DNA of 64,000 nucleotides. It comes from Rhizoctonia solani (lineage: Eukaryota > Basidiomycota > Agaricomycetes > Cantharellales > Ceratobasidiaceae). Shown one piece after another: positions 23,283 through 34,774 of this stretch. Each line of letters begins with the position of its first letter. Positions within the stretch are counted from its first letter, which is position 1. Position numbers and translations under genes: made by a program. The stretch is from the NCBI RefSeq assembly GCF_016906535.1, contig NC_057379.1, forward strand, positions 1,922,001-1,986,000, written 5' to 3'. The notes beneath the pieces are model-generated. The model searched no databases, was not told the origin of the DNA, and saw only the letters and a list, made by a program, of their open reading frames with translations.

Positions 23283-25419
23283 TTAAGTACAATTCTCCAG
23301 GATCGATGCCGAGTTCTGATCGCGGAAAGTAATCTTGCAGGAAAACGGTAGTGCATCACCACTGTCCCGGACAGGTGAGACGCATAGGATCCGTTCATGA
23401 CGGATAGTACTTACAATAACCCATGGGGCTCAGTCAACTCATATAGTCTCTTCGATTCCCTACCTCCAATGCTTGCTACTTGTGCTTCCAACTGAGAACT
23501 TGGCTGGATATCGAACATCCATAATAATCCTGCACATAGTATCCATGAACCATTATTTGCAACATGCGATCCCGGGCACACTCGTCTGCCAAATCCAAAG
23601 ATGTATTTGCGTGGGTCAGGCTCTGGATTAGGTCCAAGAAACCGATTGGGGTTGAATATATGTGGCGACGAGAAGTGGTTGGGGTCACGAAGAATTGCCC
23701 TGCCAGAGGAAAGTAATTATCTAGTCAGCTTAAAGCCCTTGAGCCTGGAAAGAGTCAGCTTGCCAAATATTTGGATTGATAGTTGTTCCCTTTGGAATAC
23801 GGTATCCATGAAATTCAATGTCTTCGGTGGAAAGATGAGCTAGCCCTTGAGATAGGTAGTCAGCTCATCATATCTCTCACGAATCATTTTGTACACGCGT
23901 ATATACCTAAAGGAACCGGAGGACACATCCTCATTACTTCCTGCACCAAGGCATCTGTGTATGGCAGTAAACCTCTATCTTGCAGAGTGGGAATACGGTC
24001 GCGCCCGACCACGCTATCAATTTCAGCCTGAGCCTTCTTAGCACATTCAGGATACAAAGAGACCACCAAGAAGAAAGAGTTCACTAGGCTGGCAGTCTGT
24101 GAAAGACATTAATGTTTAGCTAAAACGAGAACTAAACCTGCTTTTTTTGACTTACTGTTGTTGAACCCGCTGGTAGGTTAGATGTGCAATGTTTGCGAAA
24201 GGATATCACTGTAATTATACAACTAAACGACATACCGGTGAAGAGGGATGCGGCAGTCCACTTAATCAAGTATATATCTTCTTCGCTCGCATTCTCCCCT
24301 CCTTTAGATTCCAGTAAGCCAGAGACGTACGAAGATCTCTCGATCTGCCCCCTTCGCTAAAGAGAATCACATGGACATTTACACCTTTCAATGAAGGTTT
24401 GAGACGTATGTCTTACCAATTGATCGAAGACCATGTTGAAAGTTTCGTTTGCATATCGAATTCGCATGTCGTGACCTACCTTGCCGATTCTTTGGAACTG
24501 GGCTCCAGGGAACCATTTCGGCAAGTACCGCACTGTATGCGAGTCGATTTGCATCAAAAAGAACAACTTATGACTGTACTTACGCGCAGGGAAATCGTTG
24601 ACAAGGAAGTAAGTTGACGTAGCAATTCCGAGATATCGGAACGACTCGTGTACCATATCAATGAGTGGGTCCTTACCCGCCTTCGAAATATACCCGTACG
24701 CAAGACGCATAATGAATGATCCAACTGCTGTATTAGTTGCATCCATAAAGGATCCGGGGTTTGTGGCGACTTCCCGAAGGAACTGAAGAGTGGTGTCCAA
24801 ATGCTGTGAGGCATACGATCGCGCAGCCGCTGGATGGAGCGCTGATGCCATGATTCGTCGCATTTTCTTGTGTTTCTCGTCATGTTTGCGGAATGCAGGA
24901 GAGGTACCCCATCCTAAGCTGGGGTGCGGATGATGAGAAACTACTGTGCCACGCTCATCTAATGAAATATTACTCACATTTCATTAGCCATGACGTCACG
25001 AGGGCGTCCGGAGGTCACGGCCGTCTGCTTCTCAAGAAGTTCAGTTGCGAGCTCCATAGTATTAACATAGACAGTTGTATGCGTTGGTGTCACTGCACTA
25101 ATAATGTTACCTGCATGTGGGCGTTAATCCACAGATATCTGCTGGAGGTCAACTGATAACACGTACCAAGCCGATCTTTGTAGTCTGTTCCCAGTAGTAC
25201 ATGCCGATAGGGCTGATTTAGAAAATCTCTGTTGCCCCAGAACCAATGCTTGGGTGGTGAAGGGGGTAAGGACGCTTTATTGAGCCACCCCTTGTACAAA
25301 TAGTGATAGACGATAAAAGCAGTGTAAAATCCTAAAAATCCGCAGATAGAAATAGAAAGGCCAATGGGCACATCCCAATATCCAAATAACTGTGGCCAAG
25401 CTACTTGTATGCGGGACAT
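23283..25419 (-). CDS. Cytochrome P450 monooxygenase
   Basis: Ten exons: 25419-25167, 25110-24978, 24918-24584, 24532-24417, 24356-24236, 24169-24156, 24096-23907, 23845-23764, 23699-23415, 23361-23283, giving 535 residues. P450s are haem-thiolate enzymes that oxidise lipophilic substrates at the ER membrane. A hydrophobic anchor near residues 15-45 is followed by the proline hinge LPPSPPKHW. The I-helix reads AGSTTTAS, split across the 14-nt exon 6. The K-helix ExxR is EVMR, the PERF region is FNPNRF and the haem loop is FGFGRRVCPG with its Cys ligand. The tail LPFSCKITFRD matches fungal P450 ends and fixes the last intron. The eighth intron has a GC donor (TG|GCAAGC). I chose the Met at 25419, not the upstream 25509, because it directly precedes the anchor. 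Family and substrate are not assigned. Confidence 0.93.
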
Positions 25420-26659
25420 GGTAGTGAGAAACTGGCTTAGATATTGTATGGTTCCACCCTTTTGCTCTAGGGATGGGTTTATATACCGACAGATGGGATG
25501 TCCTACCATGTCAACTATTAATATTCATAGTATCCGTTCTCCATCCGACCCCATAAGTAGTTGAAATGCAACGTCGGAGGCCGGAGTGAGCAGTCAGAAT
25601 TCGAAGCTTGTCAGCTTCGAATTCAAGAGTTGGAATGTACATAGTCATAGGACCTTACTGTGCATGTTACGCAACATGCCCTCACACCAAATGTCACAAA
25701 GCTATGTGCATGAAAATATATTTGAGGATATATCTATGAGGTATTCGTTAGAGTATAAGCGTAGGTCGCTCAAAAGTGATCGACGTTGTAGATCTAGAGT
25801 GATCGGTATTCTTCGAGTATGATATGAGTTTTATCAATAATTTATCAAAGCTAGATCAATCAAATTCATGATATATTCCAATAACAATAGCAGCGTTCGA
25901 GCAATGCCGACGTTCAGCTACTCTGCCGGCCGGGTGCATAACACGCCCAATTGAACATCTAGGTAGAGATAGGAAAAGTGCCTTTGGGAAAGGCCCAGCC
26001 ATTCGTGTAATCTATGACGAAGTCATCGCTACATTATGACCCTAATGTTCTCACGGATGATCCGTAGGGCGCATTATATTGGGATGTATGACGATGTCAA
26101 GCTGCGCATGGGCAGGTATCTTGAGGAAGTCTGGTCCGGAATTATATAGGAGAGAGCATAGGTGGTCCGGGAATTCAATTGGTTCTTAGAACTGAGATCA
26201 TCTTCACGGTTTGCAATAGTTTACAGTGCTTTGTATCCTTAAAGTCGAGCTGAGCGCCACCGCATATTTTGGTAATCAATAGGCAAGAGAAACGCGGTCC
26301 TCGCCCAAACAGCGCTAGCATGCGCCTATATCGTACTATTCCTTGCGTATGACCAATTATACATGGAGAACCAGCAACAGCCCATAATAGAATTGATTCT
26401 TCTGGGTCCCCAGGATCCTTATATGCGACTAATTTGTGTCGCTCTGTATTTACCGGACATAAGTGTATGCAGAAGTATCACGACCGATGACGGGCACAAG
26501 AAAAGAAATAAAATTATTATATTGCGGAAGTGAACCCTACACTATCCAACAGCATAGAATGTCCGTTTCAAATCGAATTCGAAAGTTAAATAGCAGGCTT
26601 ATACGTGAATAATATTAGCTGTATGGTCCAGGGCTAACCACACTCCCGTGACCGTACCA
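25420..26659. other. Spacer, promoter side of the P450 gene
   Basis: About 1.2 kb with no supportable gene on either strand. The P450 promoter should lie in the first few hundred bases. Confidence 0.4.
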
Positions 26660-27202
26660 TTATTCACTTTTCGAAGACCGCCAAACCACCCGCTTGGGTA
26701 AGTGATAGTCGCTTTTGTGGGTTTCAAACGCAGGATACGTCCACACTTCGTGTCTGGTCATCCCTGGTAACTGGGTGTACGCTTCCTCGAGAGTAGGACA
26801 GTACCCCGAATCGATGGACGTCCGTGACGAGTGAGTCATGTCAGAGAATGACAATGACCCGGATCGAGGACTCGAGGGAGAAGAGAAAGGCGTAGTGGAA
26901 GTAGGAGTGAAAGGCGAGAAGGAGGGGTTTGTGGTGAAACCTGACATGAGTGTCTCGGACCTTCCACTAGGGCGCACGGTCGGGGCCGTGCTCCTACGCG
27001 AAGCGAGTTTTGATTTTTTATTAAAGGGCCGGGGGAACCATGACTTGGAGCGAGTGGGTAATGGTTGAATGGGTGTGTCGGATGGGCTACAAGGGAGTGA
27101 GGGGAGGAGCGGCGCTGGGAGTGATGCGAGTGTTTTGTAGTAAGTGGCCCTAATGGAGTTCCAGGCTCGGGTATGCTCTGGCTCGTAATGAATGAACCTC
27201 AT
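26660..27202 (-). CDS. Hypothetical Ser/Pro-rich protein, 180 residues
   Basis: A single open frame without introns. The ends are conserved with the small ORF at 977-1207: MRFIHYEPEHTRAW at the start, then MTRHEVWTYPAF and HLPKRVVWRS near the stop. The middle (residues about 35-135) is low-complexity Ser/Thr/Pro with basic clusters, and probably disordered. There is no signal peptide, membrane segment or catalytic motif. The neighbour upstream ends only about 100 bp away on the same strand. I do not recognise a function. Confidence 0.65.
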   Translation of the reverse strand: MRFIHYEPEHTRAWNSIRATYYKTLASLPAPLLPSLPCSPSDTPIQPLPTRSKSWFPRPFNKKSKLASRRSTAPTVRPSGRSETLMSGFTTNPSFSPFTPTSTTPFSSPSSPRSGSLSFSDMTHSSRTSIDSGYCPTLEEAYTQLPGMTRHEVWTYPAFETHKSDYHLPKRVVWRSSKSE

Positions 27203-27297
27203 GGTCGAGTTCTTGTGGGGAAAGGATAAGCGCGAGAATCGAAATGATGTAAGTATAGGAACATACTGCGAGCGCCGGAAAGTGCCAGCTCATCTCT

Positions 27298-28500
27298 TTA
27301 AAGTAGCAGACCTTTAATAATCAAACATAAGACACGGAAGGTTCTAGTCGATGCGCATATAATCACCTCTCTGCTAGTGATCTGACCCATTGAATCTCTA
27401 TATGTGTCGCAATAAGTCTCCTTTCCGGTCGCCCAGTTGAACGAAAACAGGTGCGTGACCGTAAGTGGGAACCTATAAACGGTTTAGGCTGGCTGATCAT
27501 GGGCTACAAAAGAGGACTCACTCTTCTAGTAAAAGGTTGTTGGTTTCGCTCATGTCAAATAGCGAGCGATCTGCGTTATCTATAGTAAGTTGAATGAAAA
27601 GGGAAATCATTACGGAGTAGCTAGGCTTACATGTGATTGCCACCGTACTGGAGATTGATGGTCAGTGCAAGTTGGATGATGTCAGGACTAGAAAGTACCT
27701 TTCAATTTTACTTCCCAAGAGGAAATTTGGAGGTTCGTCCCTAGGGCGGTCGCCAAAAATGTCTCGGTCCCTTTCGACCGCCGGATCTGGGCTTGATTCG
27801 ACTCTGACGGGCTCGGTACCGGCTCCCTATAGGCGAGAAAGTTAAAGTGATTATAGAAAATAGCGGCGAAAGAAATCATACGAGATGCTCAGCCAACGTT
27901 TTGGTCGCAGCACGAAGGACCACCCATTCTTCGTGCTTGCCAGTAACAGCCACCAAACTAAGAGAGAACTAAGTAGAGCTCGGGAGTGGATAGGCGGATA
28001 TGCGTACATGATTTCATCACCAGGTTGATACCATTTGGTAAGGAATTCATATGCGCCGGAGACAGCCTTGGCATACGGGGGCAGCGCGAGAGCTATATAT
28101 CACCTTTAGATGTCAGCGTCAAAGAAATTGAAAAGTCAAAGCACCTTTATTCCCTCCTGAAGATTTACGAGGCAACATGCCCATGATTCCTGTCGATTTG
28201 GAAGTTGATTGTACTGGGACAATAGCCTCGGCCTTTTCGAAATGATGCAACTGCCTCTTCGGGTCGTAGACCATTTGCTTGCGCAAAAGTACACTTTTGG
28301 TAGATCATGAGATGAGCGGAGCTTGATAATCTGAATGATCACTCACGCATGTTCGCTGTAGAATTCGGAACCTAATAGTCGGAGTTCAGTACTGAACAAG
28401 GATAGGACCAATAGTTGACGGACCAAATACGCAAACCAACTTTCTAGGCATTCCAGAAGGTGTCCAAACGTAGTGAGAGAGCTATTGAGAGAATCATTTG
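27298..28500 (-). CDS. Unrecognised multi-exon gene, 5' end unresolved
   Basis: Exons assembled from splice sites and phase: about 28492-28347, 28293-28145, 28092-28008, 27957-27882, 27826-27699, 27647-27631, 27579-27522, 27472-27298. All seven introns are 49-55 nt GT-AG and all phases agree, which is hard to obtain by chance. The predicted product begins with a hydrophobic stretch (WFAYLVRQLLVLSLF) and continues with SEFYSEHAVLLRKQ, YAKAVSGAYEFLTKWYQ and GKHEEWVVLRAATKTLAEHL, then an acidic linker. No in-frame Met was found before exon 1, so an upstream exon is missing from the model. The stop at 27298-27300 is also provisional. I do not recognise the family. Confidence 0.5.
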
Positions 28501-28850
28501 GGAACAGTGGCAATTATAGGGCAGAGCCACGAGGCAAGGGAACAGTGGCAACTTTTGGATAAATTGAACAGAACAAAGGAATTCGGTTAGGAAGACAAGA
28601 AAGGATGTGGTTATTGTTTGTAACCGGTGTTTATAAATCGGGAGACGGGCTTGCTTGTGGCTCGCCCGAGGCAGGGGCGATGTGGAAACCATTAAGAATT
28701 GCCTCATTTGGTCGAATGACTCAAATGAGAGGCCGGCAGTGGACATTGAGCGGTTGTGAGATATAAACGCCCAGCGCTTGTGTGGCACAGCCACTGTATC
28801 TGACGTGTCTCTTACACGTCCACGATTGCTGGACGCATACACGACATCGG
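28501..28850. promoter_or_regulatory. Shared upstream region of SEC31 and the divergent gene
   Basis: Only about 350 bp lies between the first SEC31 codon and the outermost supported exon of the minus-strand gene. Both start regions must fall here, or the missing first exon of the minus-strand gene occupies part of it. No TATA element is evident. Confidence 0.4.
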
Positions 28851-31800
28851 ATGAAACTAAAAGAAATCGTACGGACGGCGACATTCGCCTGGTCGCCTGG
28901 GTTCGAGCCTACGATTGCAACTGGCACTGTTGCTGGTGCTCTCGACGCGTCGTTCTCGAATGATGCTCATCTCGAAATATGGAGTCCAGACTTGCATGAT
29001 CGCAACACTACACTTGGCGCAGAAGGGGGAGTCGGCCCAAAGGGAAAAGTAACAATATCGTCCAGGTCAGTAACACGTAAACTAATATTACGTATCACTC
29101 ATCTCACGACGTACATAGATTCAATCGGCTTGCCTGGGGATACGCGAATCCCGATCGACCATTGGGAGTACTCGCCGCTGGTTTGGAATCAGGCCATCTC
29201 GAACTTTGGGATCCCGCACAGATTACGCACGAAACCGAGTATGTGCCTGCAGTATGGCGTAATTAATTTCCCCATTGGTGCTTATTTAAACTATTTAAAT
29301 CTAGTGTGTCCTCTGCTCGATTGCTGCAAAATAGTACACACACTGGCCCCGTACGCGCTCTACACTTTAATCCCCTTCAAACTTCACTTCTCGCATCTGG
29401 AAGCGTCGGCAGCGAGCTTTATATCTGGGATCTGAAGAATCCTTCCACACCTTACACTCCCGGTGCTCGGTCCCAACGCCTAGACGGGATCAGCGCTCTT
29501 GGGTGGAACGCCCAGGTAGCGCATATCCTTGCCAGCTCAAGTTTGAGTGGCTACACCGTTGTTTGGGATCTTCGCGGTAAACGAGAAGTCGTCGCTTTAC
29601 AGTATGGAGGCGGTGGAGGCCCCGTAGGTGGGCCTGGTGCTGGCCCTGGAGTCGGCAGTGTAAGGAGAGGAATGAGCGACGTTGCTTGGCACCCGGATAA
29701 CGTGCGTAAATTATTTAGACTTTCTGACTCGTTTGAACCCATTTGGATTAGGCTACACGCTTAATCACTGCCTCCGAGGACGATTCACAACCGGTCATAA
29801 TGCTTTGGGATTTGCGTAACGCCCGCGCTCCCGAACGTATCCTTCAAGGACACGAGCGAGGCGTACTCAGCATCGCATGGTGCTCTCAAGATCCTGAATT
29901 ACTGCTTAGTTGCGGCAAGGACAACCGCAGCCTTGTCTGGAACCCCAATTCGGGCGAAATCGTTGGACAGGTATGCGAATTTATCAGCCACTTGCGTACC
30001 TTTGTTAATTAACTTTTGCAACGGTAGCTCCCTCCTTCGAACAATTGGTCCTTCCTCACGTCTTGGAACCCTCGCAACCCTGACATCTTTGCAACTGCTA
30101 ATTACGACGGGTCGATCGCTCTCCATTCTATCCAATCGACAGCTCCCACTTCGGCAACGACCACCACACCCAAGGCTCCCGCCAATCCAAATGATATATT
30201 TGATCCCGCTAATTTTGCTGATACGGCGGATGCACAGAATTTGGGAAGCAGTGTCAACTTGGAGCGTGCTCCCAAATGGTTGAAGACTCCTGTTGGAGCG
30301 AGGTTTGGATTTGGCGGTGTTCTCGTAGAGGTGACCAATACTGGCAAGTGTACTAATTATTTTACTCCTATTGTTGCTAATATCTCTCACGCACACAGGC
30401 GGCGAAGACGAGAAGAAGCGCGGAAAAGTCCAGATCAAGCACGTCGTCGGCGAGTCGGAAGTCGTGGAACGCGCCAAAGAGCTCATCAAGGCCGAAGACG
30501 AGGAAGGCGGAATGAAGACGTTTGTGGAAAACAGAGCGGGCAAAGTGGCGTCCAAAGAGGGCTCGGAAACCGTTGCTGAAGCCGCCAAAGATTCGAAAGA
30601 TACTTATTCCACCCTCCTCGCTCTTTTCGACTCGGACCCCAAGTCGGCTTTAATTAAACTTGTCGGTTATGACGCTTCTCCTGCGGCCCTAGACGAGGCT
30701 TTGGCTGCTGTACGTGCTAAAACATATGAGCCGGTGGTCTCCTTTGCTGCCGAGGCCACGCATGTCCCCCACTCCCCTGTCGGCGAAGAACCCGAAGGCG
30801 CTCCGACCGAGCACGACGACAAAGAGGACGACGAACAGGCGAGCGAGGGCACGGACGTGCCAGGTGCAGCTCCCAGCGAAGTCAGTGCTTTCAGTTCGGA
30901 TGCCAAACAGGTCGATGCGGCTAGTACCGCAACCGAACCTAGTCTATTTGGCGATGAGCCGGTGGGAGCTGCCCCTGGTCCTGCTGCTGGAGATTTTTTC
31001 AACACTCTGGCAAGCGGTGAGTCTGATTCGAGGTTGCATAGAATGATTATCTAATACGATGTGTTTATAGACAATGATACTTTGCCAACCCGCCCTCGCG
31101 CCGCCCTCGTCCCTCACCTATCCTATACTGGTGAATCCAGCGCAGCTGCCACAATCGGCTCTCGCGCTTCGAGCGTTGCAGGCGATGCTCCTCCCACTCC
31201 ATCATTCCCTGCCAAATCTTTCCGCATGCATCCTAAAAAGGAGGACGCGACCTCTGCCCTCGTCACTCGCGCACTAATCACCGGTAACCTCGATACTGCC
31301 GTTGAACTGTGCATCCAAGCCGGTCGATGGGCCGACGCTCTGCTCCTTGCCCAAGGCGAGGGCCTGGTGATGCGAACCCGAATGGCGTATTTCGACCAGG
31401 CCGGGGATAGCGCGGGCGGATATTTGCGCGTATTCAAGGGCGTTGTCCAAGGCAAAAAGGGTCTCGCCGAGCTCGTTCGTGGATCTGAAGTCGGAGAATG
31501 GCGCGAGATGCTAGTTGTTTTGTGCCGATGGGCCGAGGGCGACGCGTTTGCAAGCCTAGTTGGAGAGCTCGGAGAGCGGGTGTGGTCCGCCGCCGAGATG
31601 GCCAAGGAGGAGAAACGTGAGGCTGCTCGAGTATGTTTTATGGCCGGAAAGAAGCTCGACAAGCTGGTTCGGATTTGGGAAGAAGAGGCGCGCGAGGAGG
31701 AGCAGGTGGGCGAGAGCCAAGGTGGAAACTATGGAATTCGGGCCAAGGCCGTCCAAGGATTCGTCGAAAAGGCGGTTGCGTTCTCGACTGCCGTTGGGTT

Positions 31801-33665
31801 CGTCGATTCGGATCTTTCGTCTTCGGCCAACGAGGACAAGACTTACCCGCTAGCGTCTCTCTACGACCAGTTCCTCGAGTACGCTCAAATTCTAGCCTCA
31901 CAGGGCTTGGTCTCCGAGGCAGTGCGTTATGTTGAACGGGTTCCAGCTGGATATGGAGATGTACAATGGCTAAAGGGTGCGTTCGAGAAAAAGGTTAATG
32001 GGACGGCGAGTACTTCCAAGGGCACTTATGGTGCCACTGCCTCGGCTGGTACTTACAGTGCCCCCGCGACCGGTCCTTATGGTGCCACACCTTCCGGACC
32101 CTACGGTGCTGCTGCTCCGGGACCCTATGGCAGCGTCGGATATAATCCTCCATCTACCCAACCATCCGCTCCCTACGGCGTTCCTCCAGCGTCAACGTCG
32201 GGACCCTATACCGCACCACCCTCCTCATCGGGTCCTTATGGTGCCCCTCCTACGACCACTGGCCCATACGCGCCTCCTCCCTCCACAACACCATCGAATA
32301 TCAAACCGACGACGACCGCGTACGGGGCTCAAGGAGGATACAACCCACCAGGCCTTCCGTCTGGGCAACAGGCGGGCTACGGCGCTCCAGGCCAACAATC
32401 TTATGGTCAGACAGTATACCAGAGCCAACAGCCCGGGTTCCGAGCCCCAATGGTTCCGGTTCCTCCCCCGCCGGGGCCAATGATCCCTCCTCCACCTCCC
32501 ACTATCGATCAGCCCTCTGGTCCGCCACCTCCACGAATTATCCCCGCTTCCCAACGACGTGACATTCCCGGCTGGAACGACGCTCCCAACGTTACCGTAC
32601 CTCAGAGACGTACGCCTGCCCCTGCTGTGGGACCTGCAGCCGCAATTACGAGTCCATTCCCCAATTCCCCAGCGCCTGGCTCACCGATCACCTCTGGGCC
32701 ACCAAGAGGAGTGGGTACGCCACAGAGGGTGATATCTCCGCCGGGGGGCCCGCCGAGAGGAATGTCCCCTCAGACCGGTCCACCTAGGGTCGGTGCGACT
32801 ATTCCTCCGCCCCCTCGTCCGCACAGTGGGGGCTATGCACCCCCTCCGCCGTCCAGTTTTGCGCCACCCCCAGGCCCCGGACAATATGCCCCTCCACCCC
32901 AAAATAGCGCCGCGTACGCACACCCGCCATCACAAGGTGGGAGTGCATACGCTCCTCCACCTCCACCTCCTGGCGTCAACCCCGGCGCGCCTCCTCCACC
33001 ACCGAGTGGTTCATATGCTCCTCCCCCAGGCCAGTCCCATCCACCTCCACCTCCACCTCCCTCCGGCACGACTTGGACCCCGCAGAGTGGCCCGCCTCCA
33101 CCACCGGGAGGGGCGCCTCGAACAGGAACACCAACTGCCCCGCCCGCCAAAGCTGCGGCCAAGGCGCCCAAATATCGTGAGTACCTCTAAATAGACTAGA
33201 GTGACGACTCTAATTTGCCGAAGCTCCGGGGGATCGGGAACATATCCCGGCATCGGACAAGATCATTTTCGAGGTCTTGAGTGAACATCTCGGGAAATTA
33301 AGGCAGAATACGCCGGTACGCTTAAGTAGCCGTTTGTTATCGTAAGTTACTGAATGATTGCCTGCAGCCACAGCAAAAGCGGATGGTGGACGATATAGAG
33401 CGGCGTTTAAATGCACTTTTTGACGCGTTGAATTGCGGAACGCTGTCCAGACCAGTCGTTGACCAGCTTATAACACTCGTTGAAGGTAACTACTATTAGT
33501 TTATCTCAAGAAACTGGCATTTATAATCTATTTATATTAGCCATGCAAGATAGCGCCGCGCAGGCCGCCACCTCAATACATGCCGATTTGCTTACAAGGG
33601 GATCTCGAACGGATGATATTGGACTGTGGATGTCGGGCGTCAAGCAATTGATCATCCGCATGTAG
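28851..33665 (+). CDS. SEC31: Sec31, outer coat subunit of COPII vesicles
   Basis: Ten exons: 28851-29065, 29119-29238, 29305-29701, 29752-29970, 30028-30343, 30399-31016, 31071-33176, 33224-33315, 33368-33485, 33541-33665, encoding 1,441 residues. Sec31 pairs with Sec13 to build the outer cage of COPII vesicles leaving the ER and stimulates the Sar1 GTPase. Residues 1 to about 420 form WD40 repeats beginning [16 protein letters not shown], with [32 protein letters not shown] and SLVWNP. Residues about 690-930 form the alpha-solenoid ([19 protein letters not shown]). Residues about 950-1325 are Pro/Gly/Tyr-rich with PPPP runs. The last 110 residues hold the conserved tail ([20 protein letters not shown]). 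Intron 30344-30398 has a GC donor (G|GCAAGT), required because the nearby GT donor breaks the frame. The gene appears intact. Confidence 0.96.
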
Positions 33666-34774
33666 CCAGAATATAGATTGCGAAATGTAGTATGAGTCAG
33701 TCCAGCTGGAAATCGATGCTTTTATTCTAGTACCCATATCCTGAAAGCGTGCCTTCAGGTTTCAGTCACGGAATGAGTTTCTCAATCTTACCAAGTGACT
33801 TGTTTCATTTCTTTAATTCGAAGGGGAACCTTTGAATGTACGATTTTATCACCTGATTGTAAAGCTACACACGCAAGGGAGATAAAGATCAAAACGGAAA
33901 TGAAGCTAGCCCCGGCCGAAGGTCGGGGCGTCACCTCGGCTAAACATAACCGACCACAGTACAAACTGCCTCGTTTCTTAATGTTAGGTTCAGGATTACT
34001 ACATAGCAAAAACCGTGACTCCGGCAGATCCACATGATATCCATACCATAAAATGCGCAAAGATCGTGCAATTCTAACGCTATGCTCATGACAAACACGC
34101 GTTGCCATATAGGGGGAGAAAACGGGCAAATACCGCCGAGTTTTGCTCCAGAAATAATCAGCCCTACTAGTACAGTTCCCCTCGAAACCTCTTGCGTGTT
34201 GTGAAATTTTGACTTGTGACACGTGTAACTTGGGAGCCAAGCGGCATAAAATAATATGAAAAATACTGGTAGATAGCGAGTCATCCTAGCTACCTAACAT
34301 ATTCAAGTGGGACGTGTTTAGCAAAGAGACAAGGGAGATATGCTTGAGACACAATGGAAGATACACGTAAGAGGTTTCAAGGCACATTTCAGCTTTCACA
34401 GGAGCCGTCTCACTGCACCTGGAATCATGTACAATGCCTCTCAATGCTGTTCTGACATTGTAGTACACACTATATCATAGTCAATACCATCTCTGGATGT
34501 AGCTTTAGTACTTTGTTCACTATGGTTAGACTGTTAGCTTTGTGAATACAATGTAATATAGAGATTAATCAGACAACTTAATCAAGCTGAATGACAATCT
34601 GTAAGTCACTTGTATTTGTAGTTGAAGCCAAAGTAGATACAAATTCTTTTGGGTACAAGCCTCTTAAGAAGAAACAAGTACTATACATGACCAATAATAT
34701 AGCCAACAATTGAGTGGCTTATGCATGTAATGAGTAACGTACAGAGGTAAGATAACAATAATGAGAACAGTTAC
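33666..34774. other. Spacer, no gene recognised
   Basis: About 1.1 kb of AT-rich DNA downstream of SEC31. A GC-rich hairpin-like stretch at about 33909-33929 stands out slightly. The ORFs here overlap one another in several frames without family resemblance. Confidence 0.4.

Noticed and set aside
23334..23415. P450 ending at TAA 23411-23413 or splicing to an acceptor at 23334
   Set aside because: Both give tails unlike P450s. Splicing to 23361 yields LPFSCKITFRD, the expected C-terminal motif, in phase.
28444..28884. 146-codon minus-strand ORF upstream of SEC31
   Set aside because: Its frame differs from the in-phase exon chain at 27298-28492, and it has no splice support or resemblance to known proteins.
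30344..30350. GT donor (GTGTAC, 30348) for the fifth SEC31 intron
   Set aside because: It would put the next exon out of frame. The GC donor at 30344 keeps the conserved sequence.
31123..33253. Long ORFs antisense or out of frame to SEC31 (31123-31662, 31977-32483, 32833-33171 and others)
   Set aside because: They are shadows of the GC-rich, Pro-coding exon 7 of SEC31. The sense frame has clear Sec31 homology.
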